From positions 167,322-231,321 of the forward strand of contig NZ_KZ984536.1 in NCBI RefSeq assembly GCF_003574395.1: a stretch of DNA of 64,000 nt. The letters are read 5' to 3'. The position numbers were made by a program, and so were the translations under genes. Shown here piece after piece: positions 27,701 to 38,469 of the stretch (position 1 is its first letter; every line of letters begins with the position of its first letter). The stretch comes from Tabrizicola thermarum (GTDB lineage: Bacteria; Pseudomonadota; Alphaproteobacteria; Rhodobacterales; Rhodobacteraceae). Under the pieces are notes generated by a model. The model was not told the DNA's origin. It searched no databases and saw only the letters and a program-made list of their open reading frames with translations.

Positions 27701-27744
27701 CAAATTCCTTCGAAGGAATTTGCAAAACTCTTCGAAGAGTTTTG
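27701..27744. repeat. two abutting 22-base perfect palindromes with a shared TTCGAA centre
   Basis: The first palindrome (27701-27722) and the second (27723-27744) are each perfect 22-base inverted repeats centred on TTCGAA, and they touch with no spacer. Half-sites differ (CAAATTCC and CAAAACTC). They lie 7 bases beyond the murC stop codon. They are AT-rich against the local background. They could act as a terminator/attenuator inside the dcw operon or be a family-specific extragenic repeat. Confidence 0.85.
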
Positions 27745-27751
27745 GCCCCCC

Positions 27752-29161
27752 TCATGCCGCCTTGCCGATCAGTTTCGCGGGCAGTGAATTGGCCCAGGCA
27801 CTGATCGTCCCGGCCCCGAGGCAGACCACCATATCCCCCGGCTGCGCCTGTTCCCTGACCAGCCGCGCCAGTTCGGATTCGTCGGCCAGCGCCCGGGCGT
27901 GGCGATGGCCATGCGCGATCAGCCCCGCCACCAGATCGTCGCGGCTCGCGCCCGCTATCGGGTCCTCGCCGGCGGAATAGACCTCGGCGATGGCCACCAC
28001 GTCGGCCTCGTTGAAACAGGTGCAGAACTCCTCGAACAGGCTCGACAGCCGGGTATAGCGGTGCGGCTGATGCACGGCGATGATCCGCCCCCTGGTGGCC
28101 TGCCGCGCGGCCTTCAGGACCGCCGCGATCTCCACCGGGTGGTGGCCGTAATCGTCGATGATCGTGACCCCGTTCACCTCGGCCACCTTGGTAAAGCGCC
28201 GGTTCACCCCGGCAAAACCCGCCAGCGCCTCGCGGATCTCGTCGCGCTTCATCCCCAGATGCCGCGCGACCGCCACCGCCGCCAGCGCGTTCGACACGTT
28301 GTGATCCCCCGGCATCGGCAAGGTGCAGCCCTCGATCATCTGGCCTTCCGCCTGCAAGGCGATGTCGAACTGCGCCGTGCCGTTTTCATAGCGCAGGTTC
28401 ACCGCCCGCACGTCGGCCTGAGCGTTGAAGCCGAAAGTCACCACGCGCCGGTCCGTGACCCGGCCGACCAGAGCCTGCACCTCGGGGTGATCGGTGCAGC
28501 AGACCGCCAGCCCGTAGAACGGGATGTTCGACACGAAATCCAGGAAGCCCTTGCGCAGCGCGTCGAAGGTCCCCCAATGCTCCATATGCTCGGGGTCGAT
28601 GTTGGTCACGATGGCGATGGTCGCGGGCAGCCGGTTGAAGCTGCCGTCGCTCTCGTCCGCCTCCACCACCATCCACTCCCCCGCCCCGGCCCGCGCGTTG
28701 GAGCCATAGGCATGAATCACACCGCCGTTGATGACCGTGGGATCAAAGCCCCCCTTGTCCAGCAAGGTCGCCACCATCGTCGTGGTCGTCGTCTTGCCAT
28801 GCGTCCCGGCAATGGCGATGTTCGACCGCAGCCGCATCAGTTCGGCCAGCATCTCGGCCCGGCGCACCACCGGCAGCTTGCGCCGCCGCGCCTCTTCCAG
28901 CTCCGGGTTGCCCTTCTTGATCGCGGAGGAAATCACCACGACCGACACCCCGTCCCCGATGTTTTCGGCCCGCTGCCCCTCGAAGAAGGTCGCGCCCAGG
29001 CTGACCAGCCGGTCGGTGATCTTCGACGCCTTCGCATCCGACCCCTGCACCCGGTAGCCCAGCGTCATCAGCACCTCGGCGATGCCCGACATGCCGATGC
29101 CGCCGATGCCGACGAAATGGATCGGCCCCAGTTCCAGCGGCAGTTTCGTGGCTGCGTTCAT
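27752..29161 (-). CDS. murC: UDP-N-acetylmuramate-L-alanine ligase
   Basis: A 469-residue Mur ligase: N-terminal UDP-binding [15 protein letters not shown] loop [14 protein letters not shown], and the central YGHHPVEI and C-terminal HQPHRYTRL blocks. It adds L-Ala to UDP-MurNAc. Its start overlaps the murG stop by four bases. Downstream lie the double palindrome and the DUF2484 genes. Confidence 0.97.
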   Translation of the reverse strand: MNAATKLPLELGPIHFVGIGGIGMSGIAEVLMTLGYRVQGSDAKASKITDRLVSLGATFFEGQRAENIGDGVSVVVISSAIKKGNPELEEARRRKLPVVRRAEMLAELMRLRSNIAIAGTHGKTTTTTMVATLLDKGGFDPTVINGGVIHAYGSNARAGAGEWMVVEADESDGSFNRLPATIAIVTNIDPEHMEHWGTFDALRKGFLDFVSNIPFYGLAVCCTDHPEVQALVGRVTDRRVVTFGFNAQADVRAVNLRYENGTAQFDIALQAEGQMIEGCTLPMPGDHNVSNALAAVAVARHLGMKRDEIREALAGFAGVNRRFTKVAEVNGVTIIDDYGHHPVEIAAVLKAARQATRGRIIAVHQPHRYTRLSSLFEEFCTCFNEADVVAIAEVYSAGEDPIAGASRDDLVAGLIAHGHRHARALADESELARLVREQAQPGDMVVCLGAGTISAWANSLPAKLIGKAA

Positions 29162-30252
29162 TGCGTCTCTCCGCCCAACTCTTCCACCAGGGCCACCAGT
29201 CGCGCCGTCGCGTCCGGCTTGCCCTCACCCAGCGCCGCCCGCGCCATGCTCTCGGCGCGATGGGGATCCTCCAGGATCGCGGCGATGTGGCCCGCCAGGA
29301 CACCCGCGTCAAGCGCCTTCTCCTGCACCACCACCGCCGCCGCAGCGTCAGCCAGCCCCTTCGCATTCGCCGTCTGATGATCCCCCGTCGCCGCCGCATA
29401 GGGAATCAGGATCGCCGGCCGCCCGATCACGCTGATATCCGCCACCGACGAGGCGCCCGACCGGCTGATGACCAGCTGCGCCTCCGACAGCCGCCGGGGA
29501 ATGTCGGAAAAGAACGGCGCGATCTCGGCCCGCACCCCCGCCGCCTCATAGGCCGCCGCCGCCCGCGCCGCGTCCTCGTCCCGCGCCTGATGCGCGACCC
29601 GCAGGTTGGCGCGCAGGCCCTCCGGCAACAGCGCCACCGCCGCCGGCACCACATCCGACAGGATCCGCGCCCCCTGCGAGCCCCCGATCACCACCATCGA
29701 CATCGGGTAATCGCCCGGAGGAATATAGGGCGCCGAGGCCCGGTCCAGCACCGCCTGCCGCACCGGATTGCCCACCGGCTCACCCGCCACGCCCACCGGC
29801 AGGGCCGTGGGCCAGGTCCCGCAGGCGACCTTGTCCACCCGGCGCGCGAGAACCTGGTTCACCCGGCCCAGCACCCCGTTCTGCTCATGGATCATCCGGG
29901 GCCGCCGCAGGATCCAGGCCGCCGCCAGCGCCGGGATGGACGGATAGCCGCCGAAGCCCACCACCACCGCAGGCCGGTCGCGCAGCTGCGACCACAGCGC
30001 GCCCATGACCCCGCCCAGAATCCGCACCGGCACCATAAGCTTCGCCGCCGTCCCCCCGCGCGCAAAGGTCGCCGAGGCCACCCTTTCCACCGTCACCGCC
30101 TCGGGAAACCCGCCGGCATAGCGCGCGCCGCGATCATCCGTGGACAGCTTCACCCGCCAGCCCCGCGCCAGCATCGCCTCGGCCAGAGCCTGCGCCGGGA
30201 ACATGTGCCCCCCCGTGCCCCCCGCCGCGATCAGCAACAGCTTGCCGCTCAT
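29158..30252 (-). CDS. murG: undecaprenyl-pyrophosphoryl-MurNAc-pentapeptide GlcNAc transferase
   Basis: A 364-residue GT28 enzyme making lipid II at the inner membrane face. [15 protein letters not shown] (diphosphate loop), [21 protein letters not shown], and the UDP-GlcNAc site block [12 protein letters not shown] are intact. Translation is coupled to murC by a four-base overlap. It follows ftsW after an 88-base spacer holding a GC-rich hairpin. Confidence 0.97.
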   Translation of the reverse strand: MSGKLLLIAAGGTGGHMFPAQALAEAMLARGWRVKLSTDDRGARYAGGFPEAVTVERVASATFARGGTAAKLMVPVRILGGVMGALWSQLRDRPAVVVGFGGYPSIPALAAAWILRRPRMIHEQNGVLGRVNQVLARRVDKVACGTWPTALPVGVAGEPVGNPVRQAVLDRASAPYIPPGDYPMSMVVIGGSQGARILSDVVPAAVALLPEGLRANLRVAHQARDEDAARAAAAYEAAGVRAEIAPFFSDIPRRLSEAQLVISRSGASSVADISVIGRPAILIPYAAATGDHQTANAKGLADAAAAVVVQEKALDAGVLAGHIAAILEDPHRAESMARAALGEGKPDATARLVALVEELGGETQ

Positions 30253-30283
30253 CCTCCGGGACCTCCGGTCACGACAAGTGCCC

Positions 30284-30307
30284 CCCTCCCCCCTCCGTGG
30301 GGGAGGG
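30284..30307. repeat. GC-rich hairpin between ftsW and murG
   Basis: A nine-base stem CCCTCCCCC/GGGGGAGGG around a six-base loop, flanked by further C- and G-runs. It resembles short extragenic palindromes common in high-GC alphaproteobacteria. No T-run follows, so it is probably not a strong terminator within this operon. Confidence 0.6.
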
Positions 30308-30340
30308 CCGGGGTGGGGGGGCTCACGATCAGGACATCCA

Positions 30341-31504
30341 TCACCGCCCCCGCCGGAAGATGTCGCTCATCTGCCCGCGCGGCCGTTCCCGCGTCAGCGC
30401 CAAGAGCATCCCCAGCGTGATCCCGGCCGCGATGACCGAGGACCCGCCATAGCTGACGAAGGGCAGCGTCATCCCCTTGGCGGGCAGAAGCCGCACCGCG
30501 ACCCCCATGTTGATCATCGCCTGCACCCCGAAGATGCAGGCCAGCCCTGCCCCCGCCAGCCGCGCGAAGGGGTCGCGCTCCGGCAGAAGCCGCCACAAGG
30601 ACCGCACAACGATCACGCCATACAGCGCCAGGATGAACAGGACCAGGATCAGCCCGTATTCCTCGGCCGCGACCGCGATGATGAAATCGGTATGCGCGTC
30701 CGGCAGCGACCACTTCACCTGCCCCTCGCCGACGCCCACGCCGAAGAACCCGCCCTCCTGGATCGCATTCGCCGCATAGCCCAGCTGTGTGCGCGGGTCC
30801 ACGTCCGGCGACAGGAACCCGTCGATCCGCCGCGCGAAATGCTCGGAGGATTCATAGAAGACCAGCCCCGCCGCCGCGACGATCCCGCCCACGACCCCGA
30901 TCAGCAGCATCGGCGCGCCGCCCACGAAATAGACCACGCCCCAGGCGAACAGCACCAGCGCCGACTGGCCGAAATCCGGCTGCATCGCCAGGAACCCGAC
31001 CACGACCAGCGTCAGCGCGAATGAGATCGTCTTGCCCGGCGGCCCCGCCAGATCCTGCGACGCCGCGATCAGCCAGGCCACCACCACCACGAAGCCCGGC
31101 TTCAGGAACTCGGACGGCTGGACGCTGGCAAAGCCGAAGGAAAACCAGCGCACCGCGCCCTTGCCGAAATCGGTGCCGAACAGGGGCAGCAGCATCAGCG
31201 CCAGCATCGACACCGCAAAGCCCAGCACCCCCACCCGACGCACCATGTCGGGCGGCATCATCGACACCGCGATCATCACCACCAGCGCCACGCCGCCGAA
31301 GAAGGCCTGCCGCTGCACATAATAGAACGGCTCCAGCCCGTTGCGCGTCGCCAGCGGCACCGAGGCCGCCAAGCCCAGCAGAAGCCCCACGCCGAACAGC
31401 ACGAAGACGCAGGTCAGCACCCACTTGTCGATGGTGCGCCACCATTTCGGGATGACCGGCTCCGATACCCGTACGGGATTGGAGCCATAGACCATTTCAG
31501 TCAT
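30341..31504 (-). CDS. ftsW: septal peptidoglycan glycosyltransferase FtsW
   Basis: A 387-residue SEDS-family polymerase with ten predicted helices. The family blocks GAVRWFSFG...QPSEFLKP and [17 protein letters not shown] (catalytic loop) and [10 protein letters not shown] are present. It pairs with FtsI to build septal wall. In this window it is the first gene of the mur/fts run: the usual upstream murD/mraY genes are absent and a kinase gene lies there instead, after a 151-base gap. Confidence 0.96.
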   Translation of the reverse strand: MTEMVYGSNPVRVSEPVIPKWWRTIDKWVLTCVFVLFGVGLLLGLAASVPLATRNGLEPFYYVQRQAFFGGVALVVMIAVSMMPPDMVRRVGVLGFAVSMLALMLLPLFGTDFGKGAVRWFSFGFASVQPSEFLKPGFVVVVAWLIAASQDLAGPPGKTISFALTLVVVGFLAMQPDFGQSALVLFAWGVVYFVGGAPMLLIGVVGGIVAAAGLVFYESSEHFARRIDGFLSPDVDPRTQLGYAANAIQEGGFFGVGVGEGQVKWSLPDAHTDFIIAVAAEEYGLILVLFILALYGVIVVRSLWRLLPERDPFARLAGAGLACIFGVQAMINMGVAVRLLPAKGMTLPFVSYGGSSVIAAGITLGMLLALTRERPRGQMSDIFRRGR

Positions 31505-31655
31505 GGAAAACCGCCTGTCCGTCTGCTCTGCCTTCAGGCCCAGGTGTGTCCCCCGGGTCCTGGCGATCAGACTAGCTTCAAATCCGTCGCATGGCCAGCG
31601 GGAATACGGGGCCCGGGCAAGCGGGGTTTTCCGGCCTCCCGCACTGCCTCCGGGG

Positions 31656-32294
31656 CTAGCCGTTGCGGATCACATGATCCGCCGAGATCGAGCAATCGCG
31701 CACCCGGCGCCCATTCGGCAGATCGTTTTCTTCCAGCTTTTCAACAATCTCGGCCTCGCTCAGCCCCAGCCGTTCCCATCGCCCGCGCAGGCGCGCGCGC
31801 AGGACATGCTCGGGCACATCGACCATCACCGTCAGATCGAACATCGGACGAAGCCGGTCCCAGGGCGCTTCGTTCAGCAACAGCCAGTTGCCTTCGACCA
31901 CGATGATCTGCACGTCCTTCGGGATCAGCCGCGCCCCGGCGCGGGCGATCTCGATCCTGCGGTCGAAGACCGGGACCGCGACCTCATCCTCATCCTGCGC
32001 CCGCAGCCGCTTCAGCGTGTGGTAAAGCCCGCCCACGTCGAAGGTCATCGGCGCGCCCTTGCGTGGCCGCAGCCCCGCCGGGACAAGATACAGGTCGTCG
32101 TAATGATACCCGTCCATCGGCAGCACCGCCGCCTGCCCCGGCTTCCGGCCGTTCAGCTTGCCCACCAGCTTGTCGGCCAGCGTCGATTTTCCCGACCCCG
32201 GAGCCCCGGCCAGCGCCGCAATGACGCGCCCGCCCTCTGCCGCGCGGGCCTCCAGACGGTCTGCGATCTGCGTCAGGTCGGCCAAGTTGCCCAT
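31656..32294 (-). CDS. P-loop nucleoside/sugar kinase-like protein (uridine kinase/pantothenate kinase fold)
   Basis: A 212-residue kinase with Walker A AGAPGSGKSTLADKL near residue 30, the PMDGYHYDD block that follows in the PRK/uridine kinase/PanK fold, and an LID-like arginine-rich region (RARLRGRWERLGLS). The closest named type is the FrcK/YggC group annotated as fructokinase-like or nucleoside triphosphate hydrolase. The substrate is not fixed by sequence. GGGAGGG precedes ATG 32294. It sits alone between uvrD and ftsW. Confidence 0.78.
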   Translation of the reverse strand: MGNLADLTQIADRLEARAAEGGRVIAALAGAPGSGKSTLADKLVGKLNGRKPGQAAVLPMDGYHYDDLYLVPAGLRPRKGAPMTFDVGGLYHTLKRLRAQDEDEVAVPVFDRRIEIARAGARLIPKDVQIIVVEGNWLLLNEAPWDRLRPMFDLTVMVDVPEHVLRARLRGRWERLGLSEAEIVEKLEENDLPNGRRVRDCSISADHVIRNG

Positions 32295-32432
32295 GCGGTC
32301 CCTCCCCGGATTTGCGCGATCCTGCCCCGGCTTCCGACCCGGGTGCAAGACCCGGCAAAGCCCCTGCGCCCCCTTTGCACAAGTCTTAACAAGACCTGAA
32401 CGCCCACAGCCAACCCGTTGATTTCGTTGCCA

Positions 32433-32458
32433 CAGAAAACCGCGCCGCGCGCGGCGCG
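32433..32458 (-). terminator. terminator of uvrD
   Basis: An 18-base perfect GC palindrome (32441-32458) lies three bases after the uvrD stop and, on the minus strand, is followed by GGTTTTCTG. This is a short but plausible Rho-independent terminator. Confidence 0.65.
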
Positions 32459-32461
32459 TCC

Positions 32462-34834
32462 TCAGAACGGCACGTCGTCCACCTGATCCGCCGGGATCAC
32501 CCAGCGCGCGACGACCTTCTTCGATCCGGCATGGTCGAACTCCACATCCAGCTTGTCCCCCTCGATCCCCATGATCTCGCCGTAGCCGAACTTCCGGTGG
32601 AAGACCCGGTCGCCGATCACATAGGGGGACGAGGCCTCCATATCGATCACCACATGCCGCGCCTCCTGCGGCTGCCGCATGGGGCGGGCACTGGAATTCT
32701 CCTGCAGCCGCCGCCAGCCCGGCGAGTTGTAGACGTCGGCCTTCGAGACCCGCTCCTCCAGGCTCGACCCGAACCCCACGGACGCCGCCGCCCCGAAGCC
32801 CCCGCCATAAAGGCCGGGCGCGGTCAGCACCTCGACGTGGTCGGCCGGAAGCTCGTCGATGAACCGCGAGGGCAGCTGCGACTGCCACTGCCCGTAGACC
32901 CGCCGATTGCTGGCAAAGCTGATCGTCGCCAGCCGCTCGGCCCGGGTGATCCCGACATAGGCCAGCCGGCGTTCCTCCTCCAGCCCCTTCAGCCCGCTTT
33001 CGTCCATGCTGCGCTGGCTGGGAAACAGCCCATCCTCCCAGCCCGGCAGGAAGACGACCGGAAACTCCAGCCCCTTGGCGGCATGAAGGGTCATGATGGT
33101 GACCTTCTCCTCCGCCCCTTCCGTCTCGTTGTCCATGATGAGGCTGACGTGTTCCAGGAACCCCTGAAGATTGTCGAACTGCTCCAGCGCCTTCACCAGT
33201 TCCTTGAGGTTGTCCAAGCGGCCGGGAGCCTCCGGCGTCTTGTCGTTCTGCCACATTTCGGTGTAGCCGCTTTCGTCCAGGATCGTCTCGGCCAGCCGGA
33301 TGTGGTCGTATTCGGGGTGCAGCGTGACCGCGTGCCAGCGGTCCACCCCGTCGACAAAGGCCCGCAGCTGCGCGGCCCCTTTCCCCGGGATCACCCCCTT
33401 CGCCAAAGCCTCCCGCGCGCCGTCGAGGAGCGACACCCCCGCCGCCCGCGCCAGCACGTTGATCTTCGCCTGCGCCGTGTCGCCCAGGCCCCGCTTGGGC
33501 AGGTTCACCACGCGCTCGAAGGCCAGATCATCGTCCGGGGACACCGCCAGCCGGAAATAGGCCATCGCATCGCGGATTTCCTGGCGTTCGTAGAACCTCG
33601 GCCCGCCGATCACCCGGTAGGGCAGGCCTATGGTCAGGAACCGGTCCTCGAAGGCGCGCATCTGGTGGGACGCGCGGACAAGGATCGCCTGATGGTTCAG
33701 GTCCACCGGGTCCATGCCCCGCGTCCCCCGCTGGATGGCCTCGATCTCTTCCCCGATCCAGCGCGCCTCTTCCTCGCCGTCCCAATGGCCGATCAGCCGC
33801 ACCTTCTCGCCCAAGGCCCCCGCCGTCCACAGGGTCTTGCCCAGACGGCCTGCGTTCCTGGCGATGATGCCGGACGCCGCCGCAAGAATACGCCCGGTGG
33901 AGCGATAGTTCTGCTCCAGCCGGATCACCTGCGCGCCGGGGAAATCCTTTTCGAACCGCAGGATGTTGCCGACCTCGGCGCCCCTCCAACCGTAGATCGA
34001 CTGGTCGTCGTCGCCCACGCAGCAGATGTTCCGGTGCGACTGCGCCAGAAGCCGCAGCCAGAGATACTGGCAGACGTTGGTGTCCTGATATTCGTCCACC
34101 AGGATATAGCGGAACCAGCGCTGGTATTGCTGCAAGACATCCGGGTGGGTCTGGAAGATCGTCACGCAGTGCAACAGAAGGTCGCCGAAATCGGTGGCGT
34201 TCAGCGTCTTCAGTCGGTCCTGATAGGCGGCGTAAAGTTCCGTGCCCCGGTTGTTGTAGGCCCCCGCTTCGGACGAGGGTACCTTTTCGGGCGTCCAGGC
34301 GCGGTTCTTCCAGCCGTCGATCAGGGAGGCCAGCAACCGCGCGGGCCAGCGCTTTTCGTCGATGTTGGCGGCCAGGATCAGCTGCTTCAACAACCGCAAC
34401 TGATCGTCGGTATCCAGAATGGTGAAATTGGGTTTCAGCCCCACCAGTTCCGCATGCCGTCGCAGGATCTTGACCGACAGCGAGTGGAAGGTGCCCATCC
34501 AGGGCATCCCCTCGGCCACCGCGCCCAGCATCCGGCCCACGCGGTCCTTCATCTCGCGCGCGGCCTTGTTGGTGAAGGTCACGGCCAGAATCTCGTTCGG
34601 GCGGGCCTTGTGCTGGTTCAGCAGATGCACGATCCGCGCCGTCAGTGCCTTTGTCTTGCCCGTCCCCGCGCCGGCCAGCATCAGGACCGGCCCGTCCAGC
34701 GCCAGAACGGCGGCGCGTTGCGCGGAGTTCAGCTCGTCCAGATAGGGCGTGCCGCGCGTCGCCATCGCGCGCTGCGACAGCGGCACGACATTTGCGGCGG
34801 CGGCAAAGGCCTCGTCTTCATCCCATCCGTTCAT
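32462..34834 (-). CDS. uvrD: ATP-dependent DNA helicase UvrD/PcrA
   Basis: A 790-residue superfamily 1A helicase. Q-motif and Walker A (LMLAGAGTGKTKAL, from about residue 51), Walker B LVDEYQDTN, motif III DDDQSIYGWRGAE, motif IV IRLEQNYRS, motif V TLHAAKGLEFPVVFL and motif VI VGITRAE are all present. It unwinds DNA in nucleotide-excision and mismatch repair. The C-terminal Tudor-like segment (DRVFHRKFGYGEIMGIEGDKL) binds RNA polymerase in PcrA. ATG 34834 gives the family-like N-terminus; upstream in-frame codons are poor. Confidence 0.95.
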   Translation of the reverse strand: MNGWDEDEAFAAAANVVPLSQRAMATRGTPYLDELNSAQRAAVLALDGPVLMLAGAGTGKTKALTARIVHLLNQHKARPNEILAVTFTNKAAREMKDRVGRMLGAVAEGMPWMGTFHSLSVKILRRHAELVGLKPNFTILDTDDQLRLLKQLILAANIDEKRWPARLLASLIDGWKNRAWTPEKVPSSEAGAYNNRGTELYAAYQDRLKTLNATDFGDLLLHCVTIFQTHPDVLQQYQRWFRYILVDEYQDTNVCQYLWLRLLAQSHRNICCVGDDDQSIYGWRGAEVGNILRFEKDFPGAQVIRLEQNYRSTGRILAAASGIIARNAGRLGKTLWTAGALGEKVRLIGHWDGEEEARWIGEEIEAIQRGTRGMDPVDLNHQAILVRASHQMRAFEDRFLTIGLPYRVIGGPRFYERQEIRDAMAYFRLAVSPDDDLAFERVVNLPKRGLGDTAQAKINVLARAAGVSLLDGAREALAKGVIPGKGAAQLRAFVDGVDRWHAVTLHPEYDHIRLAETILDESGYTEMWQNDKTPEAPGRLDNLKELVKALEQFDNLQGFLEHVSLIMDNETEGAEEKVTIMTLHAAKGLEFPVVFLPGWEDGLFPSQRSMDESGLKGLEEERRLAYVGITRAERLATISFASNRRVYGQWQSQLPSRFIDELPADHVEVLTAPGLYGGGFGAAASVGFGSSLEERVSKADVYNSPGWRRLQENSSARPMRQPQEARHVVIDMEASSPYVIGDRVFHRKFGYGEIMGIEGDKLDVEFDHAGSKKVVARWVIPADQVDDVPF

Positions 34835-35025
34835 CGCGCCAGTATAGCCGGAACCGCGCAGGGGGAAAGGCCCTGCGTTCCCGGATTGTTCGGGATGCAA
34901 CCGCCCGCTTCGGTGCACCCGGGTATACTGTCGCATTTCTGTCGGGAAACGGCGGCATTCCCTCTTGCGCTGCAATGCAGCACCCCTAAGGTGCCTTGGT
35001 CACGCTGCCTGGGGGAGTGCCGCCG

Positions 35026-38000
35026 ATGCCCGAATTCAAGAAGATCCTGGTCGCCAACCGGGGCGAGATCGCGATCCGCGTGATGCGGGCGGCCAACGAG
35101 ATGGGCAAGAAGACCGTCGCGGTCTATGCCGAGGAGGACAAGCTGTCGCTCCACCGCTTCAAGGCGGACGAGGCCTACCGGATCGGCGAGGGGCTGTCGC
35201 CGGTGGGGGCTTACCTGTCGATCCCCGAGATCATCCGCATCGCGCGCATGGCGGGGGCGGATGCGATCCACCCGGGTTATGGGCTTCTGTCGGAGAACCC
35301 GGATTTCGTCGATGCCTGCGATCAGGCCGGGATCACCTTCATCGGGCCCCGCGCCGAAACCATGCGGGCGCTAGGCGACAAGGCCAGCGCGCGGCGGGTG
35401 GCGATGGAGGCGGGCGTGCCCGTCATCCCGGCGACCGAGGTGCTGGGCGAGGACATGGCCGTCATCAAGAAGCAGGCGGCGGAGGTCGGCTATCCCCTGA
35501 TGCTGAAGGCGTCATGGGGCGGCGGCGGGCGGGGGATGCGGCCGATCCTGAACGAGGAGGAGCTTGAGGCCAAGGTCCGCGAGGGTCGGCGCGAGGCCGA
35601 GGCCGCCTTCGGCAATGGCGAGGGGTATCTGGAGAAGATGATCCAGCGCGCCCGGCATGTCGAGGTGCAGATCCTGGGCGACAAGCAGGGCAATGTCTGG
35701 CACTTGTGGGAACGCGACTGCACCGTGCAACGGCGGAACCAGAAGGTCGTCGAACGCGCGCCCGCCCCGTACCTCACGCAGGAACAGCGCGAGGAGGTCT
35801 GCGAGATGGCCAAGCGCATCTGTTCCCATGTGAACTATGAATGCGCCGGGACCGTCGAATTCCTGATGGATATGGACACCGGCAAGTTCTACTTCATCGA
35901 GGTGAACCCGCGCGTGCAGGTCGAACACACGGTGACCGAGGAAGTCACCGGCATCGACATCGTCCAGGCCCAGATCCTGATCGAGGAAGGCAAGTCCCTG
36001 CCCGAAGCGACCGGGGTTGCCAGCCAGGCCGATGTGAAGCTGAACGGCCACGCGCTGCAATGCCGGGTGACGACGGAAGACCCGCTGAACAATTTCATCC
36101 CGGACTATGGGCGGTTGACGGCCTACCGTAGCGCCACGGGCAACGGCATACGCCTCGACGGCGGCACCGCCTATGCCGGGTCGGTCATCACGCGGTATTA
36201 CGACTCGCTTCTGGTGAAGGTCACGGCCCATGCCCAGACCCCGGAGAAGGCGATTGCCCGGATGGACCGGGCGCTGCGCGAATTCCGCATCCGGGGGGTG
36301 GCGACGAACATCGAATTCGTCATCAACCTGCTGAAACATCCGACTTTCCTGAACGACACCTACACCACCAAGTTCATCGACACGACGCCCGAGCTGTTCC
36401 AGTTCAAGAAACGCCGCGACCGGGCGACGAAGATCCTGCTGTACATCGCCGACATAACGGTCAACGGGCATCCGGAAACCGTCGGCCGCCCGAAGCCGCC
36501 GGCCGAGGCGAAGCCGCCGAAGCCGCCTGCGCTGAAGGCCGATCCGGCGATGGGGACGCGCAATCTTCTGGAACAGAAGGGTCCGCAGGCCGTCGCGGAC
36601 TGGATGAAGGAACAGAAGAAGGTCCTGCTGACCGACACCACGATGCGCGACGGGCATCAGTCGCTGCTGGCCACCCGGATGCGGTCGATCGACATGATCA
36701 AGGTCGCCCCCGCCTATGCCGCGAACCTGCCGCAGCTCTTCAGCGTGGAATGCTGGGGCGGGGCCACCTTCGATGTGGCCTACCGCTTCCTTCAGGAATG
36801 CCCCTGGCAGCGCCTGCGCGACCTGCGCGCCGCGATGCCGAACCTGATGACGCAGATGCTGCTGCGCGCCTCGAACGGGGTGGGCTACACCAACTATCCC
36901 GACAACGTGGTGCGCAGTTTCGTGCTGCAGGCCGCCAAGACCGGCGTGGACGTGTTCCGCGTGTTCGACAGCCTGAACTGGGTCGAGAACATGCGCGTCG
37001 CCATGGACGCGGTGCTGGAGGCGAACAAGGTCTGCGAGGGCACGATCTGCTATACCGGCGACCTTCTGGACCCGGCCCGGTCGAAATATGACCTGAAATA
37101 CTACCTTGACCGCGCGAGGGAGCTGAAGGCCGCAGGCGCCCATGTGCTGGGGCTGAAGGACATGGCGGGGCTTCTGAAACCCGCTTCGGCCAAGATCCTC
37201 ATCAAGGCGCTGAAGCAGGAGATCGGGCTGCCGATCCACTTCCACACCCACGACACCTCGGGCGCGGCGGCGGCGACGGTGCTGGCCGCCTGCGATGCCG
37301 GGGTGGACGCGGTCGATGCGGCGATGGATGCCTTCTCGGGCGGGACCTCGCAACCCTGCCTTGGCTCGATCGTCGAGGCGCTGCGTCATACCGAGCGCGA
37401 CACGGGTCTGGACATCGCGGCGATCCGGCAGATTTCCGACTATTGGGAGGCGGTGCGCAAGCAGTACGCGGCCTTCGAAAGCGGGCTTCAGGCCCCCGCG
37501 TCGGAAGTCTATCTGCACGAGATGCCCGGCGGCCAGTTCACCAACCTCAAGGCGCAGGCGCGCAGCCTTGGGCTGGAGGAACGCTGGCACGAAGTGGCGC
37601 AGGCCTATGCCGATGCGAACCAGATGTTCGGCGACATCGTGAAGGTCACGCCCTCCTCGAAGGTGGTGGGCGACATGGCGCTGATGATGGTGGCGCAGGG
37701 GCTGACCCGCGCGCAGGTCGAGGACCCGAATGTCGATGTGGCCTTCCCCGACAGCGTCGTGGACATGCTGAGGGGCAACCTCGGCCAACCCCATGGCGGC
37801 TGGCCCGAGGGCATCCTGAAGAAAGTGCTCAAGGGCGAGAAGCCCTTGACCGACCGTCCGGGCAAGACCCTGCCGCCGGTCGATCTGGAGGCGGTGCGCA
37901 AGAAGATCTCGGCCGAGATGAACGGGATCACCGTCGATGACGAGGACCTGAACGGCTATCTGATGTATCCCAAGGTCTTTCTCGACTACATGGGCCGGCA

Positions 38001-38469
38001 CAAGCAGTACGGCCCGGTGCGCACGCTGCCGACGCCCGTATTCTTCTACGGCATGCAGCCGGGCGACGAGGTCTCGGTGGAGATCGACCCCGGCAAGACG
38101 CTGGAGATCCGCCTGCAGGCCGTCGGCGAGACGACCGAGGACGGCGAGGTCAAGGTCTTCTTCGAACTGAACGGCCAGCCCCGCGTGATCCGGGTGCCGA
38201 ACCGCGCGATCAAGGCGAAGACGGCGGCCAAGCCCAAGGCGCAGGAGGGCAACCCCGCCCATGTCGGCGCGCCGATGCCGGGGGCGGTGGCGTCCATCGC
38301 GGTGACGGTGGGCCAGAAGGTGCGGGCGGGCGACCTTCTGCTGAACATCGAGGCGATGAAGATGGAAACGGGCCTGCACGCCGACCGCGAGGCGGTGGTC
38401 AAGGCGATCCATGTCCATCCCGGCAGCCAGATCGAGGCCAAGGACCTGCTGGTGGAATTCGAGGCTTGA
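35026..38469 (+). CDS. pyc: pyruvate carboxylase
   Basis: A 1147-residue single-chain anaplerotic enzyme making oxaloacetate. Order: biotin carboxylase (about 1-450; KILVANRGEIAIRV, GGGGRGM, FIEVNPRVQVEHT), carboxyltransferase (about 530-1000; TMRDGHQSLLATRMR, VDAVDAAMDAFSGGTSQP), allosteric/PC domain, then the biotin carrier with Lys1112 in EAMKMET. Start ATG 35026 follows GGGGGAG. Full length and all motifs are intact. It ends before a bidirectional terminator shared with csbD. Confidence 0.98.
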   Translation: MPEFKKILVANRGEIAIRVMRAANEMGKKTVAVYAEEDKLSLHRFKADEAYRIGEGLSPVGAYLSIPEIIRIARMAGADAIHPGYGLLSENPDFVDACDQAGITFIGPRAETMRALGDKASARRVAMEAGVPVIPATEVLGEDMAVIKKQAAEVGYPLMLKASWGGGGRGMRPILNEEELEAKVREGRREAEAAFGNGEGYLEKMIQRARHVEVQILGDKQGNVWHLWERDCTVQRRNQKVVERAPAPYLTQEQREEVCEMAKRICSHVNYECAGTVEFLMDMDTGKFYFIEVNPRVQVEHTVTEEVTGIDIVQAQILIEEGKSLPEATGVASQADVKLNGHALQCRVTTEDPLNNFIPDYGRLTAYRSATGNGIRLDGGTAYAGSVITRYYDSLLVKVTAHAQTPEKAIARMDRALREFRIRGVATNIEFVINLLKHPTFLNDTYTTKFIDTTPELFQFKKRRDRATKILLYIADITVNGHPETVGRPKPPAEAKPPKPPALKADPAMGTRNLLEQKGPQAVADWMKEQKKVLLTDTTMRDGHQSLLATRMRSIDMIKVAPAYAANLPQLFSVECWGGATFDVAYRFLQECPWQRLRDLRAAMPNLMTQMLLRASNGVGYTNYPDNVVRSFVLQAAKTGVDVFRVFDSLNWVENMRVAMDAVLEANKVCEGTICYTGDLLDPARSKYDLKYYLDRARELKAAGAHVLGLKDMAGLLKPASAKILIKALKQEIGLPIHFHTHDTSGAAAATVLAACDAGVDAVDAAMDAFSGGTSQPCLGSIVEALRHTERDTGLDIAAIRQISDYWEAVRKQYAAFESGLQAPASEVYLHEMPGGQFTNLKAQARSLGLEERWHEVAQAYADANQMFGDIVKVTPSSKVVGDMALMMVAQGLTRAQVEDPNVDVAFPDSVVDMLRGNLGQPHGGWPEGILKKVLKGEKPLTDRPGKTLPPVDLEAVRKKISAEMNGITVDDEDLNGYLMYPKVFLDYMGRHKQYGPVRTLPTPVFFYGMQPGDEVSVEIDPGKTLEIRLQAVGETTEDGEVKVFFELNGQPRVIRVPNRAIKAKTAAKPKAQEGNPAHVGAPMPGAVASIAVTVGQKVRAGDLLLNIEAMKMETGLHADREAVVKAIHVHPGSQIEAKDLLVEFEA

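Noticed and set aside
30249-30713. small minus-strand frame between ftsW and murG
   Set aside because: It lies mostly in another frame of ftsW and has no ribosome-binding site; the spacer holds only a GC-rich hairpin.
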